Origin: JARYMI01 sp037444845
GTDB lineage: Bacteria > Acidobacteriota > Aminicenantia > Aminicenantales > UBA8522
Reading direction: 5' to 3'
Assembly: GCA_037444845.1 (NCBI GenBank)
Contig: JBBILQ010000077.1
Location: 1-10,592 of the forward strand
DNA: 10,592 nt
The notes under the pieces were generated by a model that had not been told where the DNA came from, did no database searches, and worked only from the letters and a program-made list of their open reading frames with translations. Position 1 is the stretch's first letter. The number at the start of each line of letters is the position of its first letter. Position numbers and translations under genes: made by a program. Positions 1-7,597 of this stretch are shown piece by piece.

Positions 1-58
1 GAGGGGGATCATTCAAAGATTCCCCCTCCCCTCTATCCCCTCCCGCCAGGGGAGAGGG
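1..58. repeat. G/C-rich palindromic intergenic repeat
   Basis: Two inverted repeats lie next to each other. GAGGGGGA at 1-8 pairs perfectly with 21-28. CCCTCT (29-34) and CCCCT (37-41) pair with AGGGG (48-52) and AGAGGG (53-58) around a six-base loop, giving an 11-bp stem with a two-base bulge. A short T run (61-64) follows on the plus strand, so the second hairpin could also end transcription of a plus-strand gene lying left of the window. Its composition resembles the dispersed C/G-rich palindromes found between genes in many bacteria; copy number cannot be judged from one window. Confidence 0.55.
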
Positions 59-251
59 CGTTTTATCGTATCATTTTGTGAATAGATCAGGCTAACATGC
101 TTTTCTTATTTTAACATAACTCCATTATTCCCAACCAAATTGAAGATGCATGTTCCTAAAAATCCAGAGCCTTTTTTATTCAGCCGGATTCAGGTTAAAA
201 GCTTGTTTGGCACCGCCTGAACCGAAGATAAGAGAAAAATGGCCGCTGTGG
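59..251. other. intergenic stretch downstream of the car operon, no gene seen
   Basis: No convincing open frame or RNA gene is visible. It lies after the stop of the minus-strand peptidase gene. One imperfect inverted repeat is present: CGG-A-TTCAGG at 185-194 against CCTGAACCG at 216-224, nine pairs with one bulged A and a 21-nt loop. On the minus strand it is not followed by a T run, so it is not a standard intrinsic terminator, although it is the only hairpin candidate just past the operon end. Confidence 0.5.
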
Positions 252-2036
252 TTAGAACGGACGGGTGGCCTTTTTGATCCAGGCCGCTTCTTCGGGCTCA
301 AGAAAAGGCGTTAATGCTTCGCCCACCTTCTGGTGATAGCTGTTGAGCCAGCTTGTTTCCTCGGGTGTGAGCATTTCTTTCTTGACCAGCTTGAGGTCGA
401 TCGGGCAGAGCGTGAGCGTCTCAAAAGTGTAAAAGGCGGACGCGGCGGTTGATCTTGCCTCATCCTTGACGACGAGAACCATGTTCTCGAGGCGAAGGCC
501 GTATTCGTTGTCCTTGTAATATCCCGGTTCGATGGACGTGACCATATCCGGCTCGAGCGGAACGCCGATACAGCGGTAGTAGGATATAGCTTGAGGTCCC
601 TCGTGAACATTAAGAAAGGCTCCGACACCGTGGCCGGTCCCGTGGCCGAAGTTCAGGCCGACTTCCCAGAGCGCAAGCCTGGCCAGAGTGTCTAACTGTT
701 TGCCAGCCGTGCCGCGAGGGAAGGATGTCCGGGTCAGGCCGATCAACCCCTTGAGAACCCGTGTCAGCCTGTCCCTCTGCTCATCTGTGGCCGGGCCAAG
801 CGCCACTGTCCTGGTGATATCGGTGGTGGCGTCCGAATACTGGCTTCCCGAATCGATGAGATAGACGCCTTCGGGCCGGAGCGGGACATCAGATTCAGGG
901 TTCGTGGAATAATGAGGCAGGGCGGCGTGGCCCGCATAAGCGGAAATAGTCTTAAAGCTCAACCCGCGGAAAAGCGGCTGCTGGCGCCTGATTTCTTCGA
1001 TCTTTCGGGCTGCCTTAACCTCTGTCACTCCGCCCCTGGGGACTTCTTTCTCCAGCCATCGGAGAAATTTAATCATGGCCACCCCGTCGCGGACATGGGC
1101 GGCCCTAAACCCAGCAATCTCTGCCTCATTCTTGATGGCCTTAAAGAGAGTGACCGGGCTGGGCTTGAGGATAACCTGGCCGCCTTCCACCAGTTGGCTG
1201 GCAACCCACTCACTCACGCTCATTTCATCCAGCAAAACGCGGTTCTTTCCGGCCGCGAGCCCGTTTAGGTGAGCCGCAAAATCGTCGTAGGCAAATATTT
1301 CAACATCTTTTTCCAACGCATTCTTTATCTCCGCGGAAACTTTCTTAGGGTCGACAAAAAGAAATGCCTTTTCCCTGGTGATGATGGCATAGGCGATTGC
1401 GACAGGGTTGTACTCGACGTCTGATCCGCGGATGTTAAAAAGCCAGGCGATGGCGTCTAACTGGGTGAGGGCATGTGCGTCTGCTGCCTCCTCAGCAAGC
1501 TTCAGGCGCAGTCGCTCTAACTTTCGCTGGACGCTTTCGCCCGCGTATTTTTCGTCGTGAAGGGTTATAGGCCCGGAGGGAGGAGCCGGACGGTCTGACC
1601 AGATCTCATCGACCAGGTTTTGGTCAATAGGTTTCAGGATGATACCCCGTCGGCTCAATTCTTTTTCCAGATGCTCGTAACTCTTATGAGTTATGAGCCG
1701 GGGATCCATACCTAAAGCCTCTCCCCGGGAGAGGTTGCCTGCGACCCATTCCTGCCAGGAAGGAACCCCGGGCTGACCGACCTTGAAAAGAGAAAAGCCG
1801 CTTCCCTCAAGCTCGCGCTCTGCCTGAAGGTAATAGCGGGAGTCAGTCCAGAGGCCGGCTTGATCGAGCGTTACCACAGCGTCCCCTGCTGAACCCGTAA
1901 AGCCGGTCACAAACTGGCGCCTTTTCAAGAACTCAGGGACATACTCGCTCTGGTGAGGATCGGCGCTGGGAATAAGATAAGCCTGAAGGCCATGGCTTTT
2001 CATGAGCCGGCGCAGCTCGGTGAGCTTGTTATTCAT
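252..2036 (-). CDS. Xaa-Pro aminopeptidase (aminopeptidase P, M24B, cytosolic three-domain type)
   Basis: Metallopeptidase that removes an N-terminal residue preceding proline. The 594-aa protein has the layout of the long eukaryotic-type XPNPEP1 family: two creatinase-like N-terminal domains (roughly residues 1-130 and 150-300), a pita-bread M24 catalytic domain (about 305-530) and the short M24 C-terminal domain (about 535-594). All five dinuclear metal ligands are visible: D395 and D406 (LIDSG...TTDITR), H469 (GTGHGVG), E503 (SIEPGYY) and E517 (LRLEN). No signal peptide is seen, so it should be cytoplasmic. I chose the ATG at 2036 because GGAGGG lies 6 nt upstream; the open frame runs on to an ATG at 2099, but that would overlap carB and adds a low-complexity extension. 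It lies 28 bp after carB and is probably co-transcribed. It is longer than E. coli PepP, so I leave the symbol blank. The family call is firm. Confidence 0.94.
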   Translation of the reverse strand: MNNKLTELRRLMKSHGLQAYLIPSADPHQSEYVPEFLKRRQFVTGFTGSAGDAVVTLDQAGLWTDSRYYLQAERELEGSGFSLFKVGQPGVPSWQEWVAGNLSRGEALGMDPRLITHKSYEHLEKELSRRGIILKPIDQNLVDEIWSDRPAPPSGPITLHDEKYAGESVQRKLERLRLKLAEEAADAHALTQLDAIAWLFNIRGSDVEYNPVAIAYAIITREKAFLFVDPKKVSAEIKNALEKDVEIFAYDDFAAHLNGLAAGKNRVLLDEMSVSEWVASQLVEGGQVILKPSPVTLFKAIKNEAEIAGFRAAHVRDGVAMIKFLRWLEKEVPRGGVTEVKAARKIEEIRRQQPLFRGLSFKTISAYAGHAALPHYSTNPESDVPLRPEGVYLIDSGSQYSDATTDITRTVALGPATDEQRDRLTRVLKGLIGLTRTSFPRGTAGKQLDTLARLALWEVGLNFGHGTGHGVGAFLNVHEGPQAISYYRCIGVPLEPDMVTSIEPGYYKDNEYGLRLENMVLVVKDEARSTAASAFYTFETLTLCPIDLKLVKKEMLTPEETSWLNSYHQKVGEALTPFLEPEEAAWIKKATRPF

Positions 2037-2042
2037 GGTTAT

Positions 2043-2048
2043 CCCTCC
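2043..2048 (-). promoter_or_regulatory. Shine-Dalgarno deciding the peptidase start
   Basis: GGAGGG on the minus strand, 6 nt before the ATG at 2036 and inside the 28-bp gap after the carB stop. It supports this start over the upstream in-frame ATG at 2099, which lies inside carB. Confidence 0.8.
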
Positions 2049-2064
2049 GTTATCAGTCCCTCCT

Positions 2065-5000
2065 TCAGGTCTTCCCCCAGAGGTCCTGAAGGCAGACAAG
2101 CGAAGGCGCGGTTTTCTTCCTCATCTCGATGGCTTTGACAGCCGCGCTGGCCGAGGGGATGGTCGTAAAGCAGGGCACTCGGTAGCTGAAAGCCACCCGC
2201 CGGATTTTCTGGGCGTCGCCAATTTCCTGCGTTCCAGAGGGCGTGTTGAAGATCATTTTCACTTTGCCCCGGCTGAGGTCGTCCAGGATGTTCTTGCGCT
2301 CTTTGTATACTTTTCCGATTGTGTCCGCTTCGAAACCGTGGCGGCGGAGGTACTGAGCTGTCCCTTCGGTTGCCAGGAAGCTGAACCCTAACTGTTCGAG
2401 CTTTTCGATAAGGGTCAATATCCTGGGCTTGTCTTCATCCGGAACGCTAACAAAGACTCGACCTCGAGCCGGGAGGAAGAAGCCCGCTCCTTCCTGCGCT
2501 TTTAGGAAGGCCAGGGGAAATTCCTGGTCGAGGCCGATGGACTCTCCCGTCGAGCGCATCTCCGGGCCCAGCACAGGGTCCACCTCTAAGAATTTGTCAA
2601 ACGAGAAGACGGCTTCTTTAACGGCATAGAAGCCCAACTGCCTGGCCGGAAGCTTGATGTCTTTGAGCTTTTCTCCCATGACCAGGCGCGTAGCCATCTT
2701 TGCCAAGGGGATGCCCGTCGCTTTGGATATAAACGGCACAGTCCGCGACGCCCGGGGGTTGACTTCGAGGACGTAGATTTTTGTCCCTTTTACGGCCAGC
2801 TGGACGTTCATCAACCCGACCACCCGGAGCTCCTTCGCCATGAGCTCGACCTGTCTTTTCACCTCCTCGATGACCCGGTCGGCCAGAAAATACGGCGGGA
2901 TGACCATGGTGGCGTCTCCCGAATGGACGCCGGCTTCCTGGATATGCTCAAGGATGCCGCCGATGAAGACGTCTTCGCCGTCGCAGAGCAGGTCGACATC
3001 GAGCTCTACGGCGTTGTCGATGAACTCGTCGATGAGGAGGGGATGTTCTTTGAAGTACTCGCGGATAAATTTTACATACCGGAGGAGCCCCGGCTCATCA
3101 TGGATGACTTTCATCGCCCGGCCGCCCAAGACATAGGAGGGCCGGACGAGGACGGGATAGCCGATCCGCTCAGCGATCTTGAGAGCCTGACCGGCAGTCC
3201 TGGCCAGCCCGTTTCTCGGCCGGACGAGGCCGAGCCGCTTCAAGAACCGGTCGAATTTCTCCCTGTCCTCAGTCTCGTCGATGGCCGCAGAGCTTGTGCC
3301 CAGGATGCGAGCCCTGTTCTTGTGAAGTCCGACCGAGATCTTGAGGGGAGTCTGGCCCCCGAACTGGACAATGATTCCCTCCGGGTTTTCCTTGGCGTAG
3401 ATGGCCAGGACATCTTCGATCGTCAGCGGGTCGAAATAGAGCCGGTCGGAGATGTCGTAGTCGGTCGAGACCGTCTCCGGGTTGGAGTTGATCATGATGG
3501 TTTTATACCCGGCGTCCCGCAGGGCGAAGACGCCGTGGACGCAGCAGTAATCGAACTCGATGCCCTGGCCGATCCGGTTCGGGCCCGAGCCTAAGATAAT
3601 GGCCTTTTTCTCGCTCAGAGGCGTCGCCTCTTCTTCTTCTTCATAGGTTGAGTAAAAATAGGGGGTTTCCGATTCGAACTCGCCGGCGCAGGTGTCAACG
3701 ACTTTCCACACAGGCTTAATTCCTTGCTCTTCCCGGAGCTCCCTTACCCTGTCTTCTTTGAGCCCAATGAGTTGGGCGATCCGCCTGTCGGAAAAACCTA
3801 ACTCTTTAGCCCGGCGGAGGAGCAAACTTTCAAGTTTGCTTTTTTTTGAGGCCTTGAGCGCTTCTTCGAATTCAACGATCTCCTGGATGTTTCTCAAGAA
3901 AAAGCGGTCGATGCGGGTGAGGCCGTGGATTTCTTCAACGGTCAGCCCGATCCTGAGGCCGTCGGCGATGAGCCAGAGGCGGTCGGAGCTCGGACGGCGG
4001 AGTCTCTCGCGCAGCACCTGACCGTTTGTTTTGCGCTCCATCGGCTCCAGGCCCCAGCGGTCAAATTCAAGCGCCCGGATGGCTTTCTGGAGGGCTTCCT
4101 TGAACGTCCGGCCGATGGCCATCGTCTCGCCGACCGATTTCATCTGAGTGGTCAGACCCCTGTCTTCTTCGGGGAACTTTTCAAAGGAAAAGCGCGGCAG
4201 CTTGACGACGACATAATCGATGGCCGGCTCGAAGCAAGCCGGTGTCTTCTTGGTGATGTCATTGAGGATTTCGTCCAGGGTGTAGCCCACGGCCAACCTG
4301 GCTGCCATCTTGGCTATCGGAAACCCGGTCGCCTTGGAGGCTAAAGCAGAAGACCGGGAAACACGCGGGTTCATCTCGACAACCATCATCCGGCCGTCCT
4401 CGGGGTTGACGGCAAACTGGATGTTGGAGCCGCCCGTCTCGACGCCGATTTCGCGCATGATGGCGATCGAGGCGTCGCGGAGCCTCTGGTATTCTTTGTC
4501 GGTCAGTGTCTGGGCCGGCGCGACCGTGATGGAGTCGCCGGTGTGGACGCCCATGGGGTCGAAGTTCTCGATCGGGCAGACGATGACGACATTGTCTTTC
4601 TTATCCCGCATGACCTCGAGCTCGAACTCTTTCCAGCCGATGATGGATTTTTCCACGAGGACGCGAGAGACGGGGCTGATGGCCAGGCCGAGAGGGACAA
4701 AGCGGTAGAAATCCTCCCAGTTGTTGACAATGTTGCCGCCCGTCCCGCCCAGCGTGAAGGACGGCCGGAGAACAACGGGAAACCTAAGCCGCTTGACGAT
4801 GTCCACCGCCTCTTTGAGACTCGAGGCGTAGCCAGAGTCTGGGACCTCTAGGCCGATTTTCTCCATGGCCTTTCGGAAAAGAAGCCGGTCCTCGGCCTTG
4901 CGGATGGAGCCGGCCGTGATGCCGATGAGCTGGATGCCGTGCTTCTTGAGCACGCCTTTTGCGTCGAGCTCAAGGGCAAGGTTCAGAGCTTTCTGACCGC

Positions 5001-5271
5001 CAAGAGTGGCCAGCAGAGCGTCCGGTTTTTCTTTTTCGATGATTTTTTCAAGATAGCCTGCCGTCAATGGCTCAAGATAGGTCCGGTCGGCGAATTCCGG
5101 GTCGGTCATGATCGTGGCCGGGTTTGAGTTGACTAAGATGAGCCGGAAATTTTCTTCCTTCAAGGCTTTGAGCGCTTGAGTACCGGAGTAGTCGAACTCA
5201 GAGGCCTGACCGATGATGATGGGGCCTGAGCCGATGATCATGATGGACTTAATGTCGGCTCGCTTAGGCAC
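2065..5271 (-). CDS. carB: carbamoyl-phosphate synthase, large (ammonia) chain
   Basis: Makes carbamoyl phosphate from bicarbonate, ammonia and two ATP, using ammonia channelled from CarA; feeds pyrimidine and arginine synthesis. At 1068 aa it is full length (E. coli about 1073). Order of parts: carboxyphosphate ATP-grasp half (about 1-400, opening with IMIIGSGPIIIGQASEFDYS; Mg ligands E299 and N301 in VEMNPRVSRSS), oligomerisation domain (about 400-550), carbamoyl-phosphate ATP-grasp half (about 555-930, opening with AIILGSGPNRIGQGIEFDYC; E836 and N838 in LEVNPRASRT), and the MGS-like allosteric domain (about 935-1068). The internal duplication of the two ATP-grasp halves is plain. A Glu-rich linker (EEEEE, about 544-548) precedes the second half. 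Start is GTG, one base after the carA stop, with GGGGG 7 nt upstream at 5279-5283, so translation is probably coupled to carA. Nothing appears broken. Confidence 0.98.
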   Translation of the reverse strand: MPKRADIKSIMIIGSGPIIIGQASEFDYSGTQALKALKEENFRLILVNSNPATIMTDPEFADRTYLEPLTAGYLEKIIEKEKPDALLATLGGQKALNLALELDAKGVLKKHGIQLIGITAGSIRKAEDRLLFRKAMEKIGLEVPDSGYASSLKEAVDIVKRLRFPVVLRPSFTLGGTGGNIVNNWEDFYRFVPLGLAISPVSRVLVEKSIIGWKEFELEVMRDKKDNVVIVCPIENFDPMGVHTGDSITVAPAQTLTDKEYQRLRDASIAIMREIGVETGGSNIQFAVNPEDGRMMVVEMNPRVSRSSALASKATGFPIAKMAARLAVGYTLDEILNDITKKTPACFEPAIDYVVVKLPRFSFEKFPEEDRGLTTQMKSVGETMAIGRTFKEALQKAIRALEFDRWGLEPMERKTNGQVLRERLRRPSSDRLWLIADGLRIGLTVEEIHGLTRIDRFFLRNIQEIVEFEEALKASKKSKLESLLLRRAKELGFSDRRIAQLIGLKEDRVRELREEQGIKPVWKVVDTCAGEFESETPYFYSTYEEEEEATPLSEKKAIILGSGPNRIGQGIEFDYCCVHGVFALRDAGYKTIMINSNPETVSTDYDISDRLYFDPLTIEDVLAIYAKENPEGIIVQFGGQTPLKISVGLHKNRARILGTSSAAIDETEDREKFDRFLKRLGLVRPRNGLARTAGQALKIAERIGYPVLVRPSYVLGGRAMKVIHDEPGLLRYVKFIREYFKEHPLLIDEFIDNAVELDVDLLCDGEDVFIGGILEHIQEAGVHSGDATMVIPPYFLADRVIEEVKRQVELMAKELRVVGLMNVQLAVKGTKIYVLEVNPRASRTVPFISKATGIPLAKMATRLVMGEKLKDIKLPARQLGFYAVKEAVFSFDKFLEVDPVLGPEMRSTGESIGLDQEFPLAFLKAQEGAGFFLPARGRVFVSVPDEDKPRILTLIEKLEQLGFSFLATEGTAQYLRRHGFEADTIGKVYKERKNILDDLSRGKVKMIFNTPSGTQEIGDAQKIRRVAFSYRVPCFTTIPSASAAVKAIEMRKKTAPSLVCLQDLWGKT

Positions 5272-5272
5272 C

Positions 5273-6436
5273 TTATTTCCCCCTAAATGCTTCGATCAGC
5301 CGCTCAAAGTCTTGGAAGAGGTAGCGCGAGTCTCGTGGACCGGGCGAGCTCTCCGGATGGTACTGAACGGAAAAAAGAAACTTTTCCTTCACCGACAGCC
5401 CCTCGACGGTTAAGTCGTTCAGGTTGACATGGGTCAGCTTGGCCAGCCCCTTGAGCGAGTCGATGTCCACGGCAAACCCGTGGTTCTGGCAGGTGATTTC
5501 TATCGCTCCTGTTTCCAGGTTCTTGACCGGATGGTTGGCGCCGTGATGTCCGAATTTGAGCTTGTACGTTTTTCCTCCGAGAGCCAGCCCGATGAGTTGA
5601 TGGCCGAGACAGATGCCAAACAGGGAAACCCGGCCGACGAGGCTCTTGATGTTTTCGACGGCATAAGTGACCGGCTCAGGGTCGCCCGGACCGTTGGAAA
5701 GAAAAACGCCGTCAGGCTTGAGCTTGAGGACTTCCTCGGCCGGCGTCGACGCCGGGACGACCAGGACTTCCATCTTCTGCTCGACAAGTGAGCGCAGGAT
5801 GTTCCTCTTGATGCCGAAGTCATAGGCAACGACGAAGCGTCTGAACCTCCGGCGCTTGGCGTATCCTCGCGGCCAGTCGTACGTTCCCTCTTTCCAGCGG
5901 TAGGGCTGGCTTGTCGTCACGTCCTTGACTAGGTCGAGCCCGACGATAGACGGAATGGCCCCGACGCGCGAGCGGAGAGTCTCCGGGTCATCGGCCGAAG
6001 TCGTGAGGAGCGCTCGCTGCGCTCCGGCCTGCCGGATGAGCTTAGTCAATTTTCTTGTGTCTATCCCCTGGATAGCCGGGATTCTGTGCCGCTTGAGGTA
6101 GCTGTCGAGATGTTCTTCGGCCCGCCAATTGGATGGAGCAGAGGCCATCTCCTTGAGGACGAACCCTTCCACGCAGGGCCTCCCGGATTCGACATCCTCC
6201 ACGTTGCAGCCGGTGTTGCCGATCAGGGGATAGGTCATCGTCACGATCTGGCCCTTGTAAGAAGGATCGGTCAGGATTTCCTGGTAGCCTGTCATCGACG
6301 TGTTGAAGACGATCTCGCCCTGAGCTTCGCCTTCAAACCCGCAGGACCAGCCCTCGAATATCGTCCCGTCCTCGAGAACGAGGAAAGCGTTCTTGGTGGG
6401 AATCGGGTTTAAGCTGTGCCGAGGTTGGCCGCGCAT
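5273..6436 (-). CDS. carA: carbamoyl-phosphate synthase, small (glutamine amidotransferase) chain
   Basis: Hydrolyses glutamine and delivers ammonia to CarB. The 387-aa protein is normal for the family. The N-terminal CPSase small-chain domain (about 15-150) begins FLVLEDGTIFEG and includes FNTSMTGYQEILTDPSY. The class I amidotransferase domain (about 200-385) carries the nucleophile C276 in FGICLGHQ and the H360/E362 pair in QYHPESSPGP. SNGPGDP (247-253) and NHGF (318-321) are also present. About 14 residues precede the usual first strand, so the start could be debated, but the ATG at 6436 is the only normal start codon before the conserved region and no Shine-Dalgarno precedes it. A -10-like TAAAAT lies 7 nt upstream, suggesting a leaderless message. 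Its TAA stop is followed after one base by the carB GTG. First gene of carA-carB-peptidase. Confidence 0.97.
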   Translation of the reverse strand: MRGQPRHSLNPIPTKNAFLVLEDGTIFEGWSCGFEGEAQGEIVFNTSMTGYQEILTDPSYKGQIVTMTYPLIGNTGCNVEDVESGRPCVEGFVLKEMASAPSNWRAEEHLDSYLKRHRIPAIQGIDTRKLTKLIRQAGAQRALLTTSADDPETLRSRVGAIPSIVGLDLVKDVTTSQPYRWKEGTYDWPRGYAKRRRFRRFVVAYDFGIKRNILRSLVEQKMEVLVVPASTPAEEVLKLKPDGVFLSNGPGDPEPVTYAVENIKSLVGRVSLFGICLGHQLIGLALGGKTYKLKFGHHGANHPVKNLETGAIEITCQNHGFAVDIDSLKGLAKLTHVNLNDLTVEGLSVKEKFLFSVQYHPESSPGPRDSRYLFQDFERLIEAFRGK

Positions 6437-6443
6437 TTGCGCT

Positions 6444-6472
6444 ATTTTAACACACTTATTTTTCGATGACTA
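6444..6472 (-). promoter_or_regulatory. carA promoter, leaderless type
   Basis: On the minus strand TAGTCA (6467-6472, four of six matches to TTGACA) is separated by exactly 17 nt from TAAAAT (6444-6449). Seven bases then lead to the carA ATG at 6436, so the predicted transcription start is at or next to the A of the start codon. The lack of any Shine-Dalgarno fits. Seen: hexamers and spacing. Inferred: leaderless transcription. Confidence 0.55.
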
Positions 6473-6479
6473 TTTTTGA

Positions 6480-6485
6480 TATAAT
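6480..6485 (+). promoter_or_regulatory. -10 element of the small-protein/nucleotidyltransferase module, leaderless type
   Basis: Perfect TATAAT, six bases before the ATG at 6492, which places the expected +1 on the A of the ATG. No Shine-Dalgarno is possible in the gap AAAACC. A -35 is weak at best: only T/A-rich bases around 6456-6462. The element lies back to back with the carA promoter in the same 55-bp gap. Confidence 0.55.
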
Positions 6486-6491
6486 AAAACC

Positions 6492-6719
6492 ATGAAAATA
6501 TCACCGAAAGAAGCTCGTGCGGCAAAAAGACGATGGGAAAATGTCAATAAGGCAGAACATGGGGAGCTCAGGAAGACGCCGATGTCGGCCAAAATCATCT
6601 CTTTGGCGGCCCTGATGAGCTCAGTCAAAGGCATGGGATGGGAGAAGGCTCTTTCCGAGGAGGAGAGAAAGGTGAGACTTCGCTGGCAGCGTCTCAGGAA
6701 AATCTATCATGCCCGATGA
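6492..6719 (+). CDS. small basic helical protein, putative partner (antitoxin-like) of the nucleotidyltransferase
   Basis: 75 aa, no named domain that I can assign. It is rich in Lys/Arg and probably all helical, with three Trp (W15, W50, W65). The recognisable part is the second half: a hydrophobic ISLAALMSSV segment, then MGWEKAL (48-54), then a charged helix ending VRLRWQRLRKIY. Its last 11 bp overlap the start of the nucleotidyltransferase gene, so the two are very probably translated together, and small genes placed just before an AbiEii/MNT-like enzyme are often its antitoxin or regulatory partner. That role is inference from position. The ATG at 6492 has a -10 box 6 nt upstream and no Shine-Dalgarno. 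An internal in-frame ATG at 6582, preceded by AGGAAG, would give a 45-aa form containing just the conserved-looking half. Coding status is supported by the tight coupling. Confidence 0.72.
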   Translation: MKISPKEARAAKRRWENVNKAEHGELRKTPMSAKIISLAALMSSVKGMGWEKALSEEERKVRLRWQRLRKIYHAR

Positions 6720-7293
6720 TTTTCCGCCACCCCTGTTGTCGGCACTGAAAGATTTAACTGCCTGGCTTGATTCTTCTCGCATCCCTGGCATGGTGATTGG
6801 CGGTGTTGCGGCTTCTCTTATTGGCAGGCCGCGCGCTACAAGAGACATCGATGTCGTCGTTTGGATCGAACTCGGCAGGTGGAAAAGCTTTCTTAAGGCC
6901 GGCCGAGATCACCGTTTTTTCCCACGCCTGAGGAATGTGCTGAATTTTGCGAAGAAAAACAGAGTCCTCCTTCTGCGCCATCGTCCGAGCGGAATAGATA
7001 TCGACATCTCTCTCGGATCTCTTCCGTTTGAAGAGGAAGCCATAAGAAGAGCTGTCAAAAAGAGGATAAAAGGAGTACGGGTAAATCTGCCGACTCCGGA
7101 AGACCTAATTATCATGAAAGCCGTTGCCCATCGTCCCCGGGACATTGCTGATATCGAGTCAATCTTAGATGCGAATCCAGGCCTCGACATGAGGAGCATC
7201 CGGCGTTGGGTGAAAGAGTTTGCCAGGGCCCTTGAGATGCCAGAGCTTTTTGACGACCTGGAAAAGATCATCCGTAGTCCTCAGAGAAAATAA
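6709..7293 (+). CDS. nucleotidyltransferase of the AbiEii/MNT-like superfamily
   Basis: 194 aa with the minimal polymerase-beta fold signature: G31-G32 in VIGGVAASLIGR, then TRDIDVVV with D46 and D48 as the paired metal-binding carboxylates, and a third acidic pair at D97/D99 (GIDIDI). The second half has the segment TPEDLIIMKAVAHRPRDIAD (129-148), with K137, R144, D145 and D148, characteristic of AbiEii/DUF1814-like proteins, followed by a helical C-terminus. Such enzymes transfer NMP groups to tRNA, protein or other acceptors and several act as toxins of type IV or type VII toxin-antitoxin systems; the substrate here cannot be read from sequence. All catalytic residues appear intact. The ATG overlaps the upstream small gene by 11 bp and has AGGAA 8 nt upstream. 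It diverges from carA and has no link to its neighbours, which suits a mobile accessory pair. Family call confident; toxin role inferred. Confidence 0.85.
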   Translation: MPDDFPPPLLSALKDLTAWLDSSRIPGMVIGGVAASLIGRPRATRDIDVVVWIELGRWKSFLKAGRDHRFFPRLRNVLNFAKKNRVLLLRHRPSGIDIDISLGSLPFEEEAIRRAVKKRIKGVRVNLPTPEDLIIMKAVAHRPRDIADIESILDANPGLDMRSIRRWVKEFARALEMPELFDDLEKIIRSPQRK

Positions 7294-7299
7294 GACGGC

Positions 7300-7591
7300 A
7301 GAAGATTCCATCTATATTGTTGCGCCAAAAATCATGGAAGACATCGTCCGGCTGTATTTTATCGCCGCTTACGAGTTTTCGGACAGGTAAGCCCCGGACT
7401 GCCGGCGTTCGCGATGCTTTCCGTCAAAGGCCGAGGGTTTGTTTCGTTTCATTGATGAGAACTTTTATCATATTAAGAATAAAGCTGTCTGCACACGGAA
7501 ATCCCCGACCATGGCGAAGATGTTGCGATACGAGTCCGCCGCCGATAATGGCGATTCGCGCGCCGTCATGGATGGTGATTCCTCTCGCCAT
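7300..7591 (-). pseudogene. decayed 5' fragment of an FAD-dependent oxidoreductase gene
   Basis: Reading the minus strand from an ATG at 7591, the frame opens with MARGITIHDGARIAIIGGG, which looks like the dinucleotide-binding start of a family of NAD(P)/FAD oxidoreductases that begin with ..TI.DG.RIAIIGGGPAGS... This frame closes at 7424 after 55 aa. Further pieces in family-like order appear in other frames: ADS...IFAM just after GG in the next frame, FDGK (7417-7428), YLSEN near 7375-7390, PDDV (7340-7351) and IDGI (7304-7315). The distances roughly suit the N-terminal 100 residues, with several frameshifts and a stop (7369-7371). The remnant runs into the end of the plus-strand nucleotidyltransferase gene, so the rest may have been lost when that module arrived. 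Family resemblance is from memory; the short pieces could be chance, though the first 19 residues are distinctive. Confidence 0.42.
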
Positions 7592-7597
7592 AGGCGC

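Noticed and set aside
185..224. Intrinsic terminator for the carA-carB-peptidase operon
   Set aside because: The inverted repeat has a 21-nt loop and no T run downstream on the minus strand.
2037..2099. Upstream in-frame ATG extending the peptidase by 21 residues
   Set aside because: It overlaps the carB 3' end, adds a Gly/Arg-rich tail unlike the family, and the GGAGGG site points to the ATG at 2036.
2923..3594. Long plus-strand open frame (223 codons) inside carB
   Set aside because: Antisense shadow of a highly conserved gene; the carB translation in this stretch matches the family throughout.
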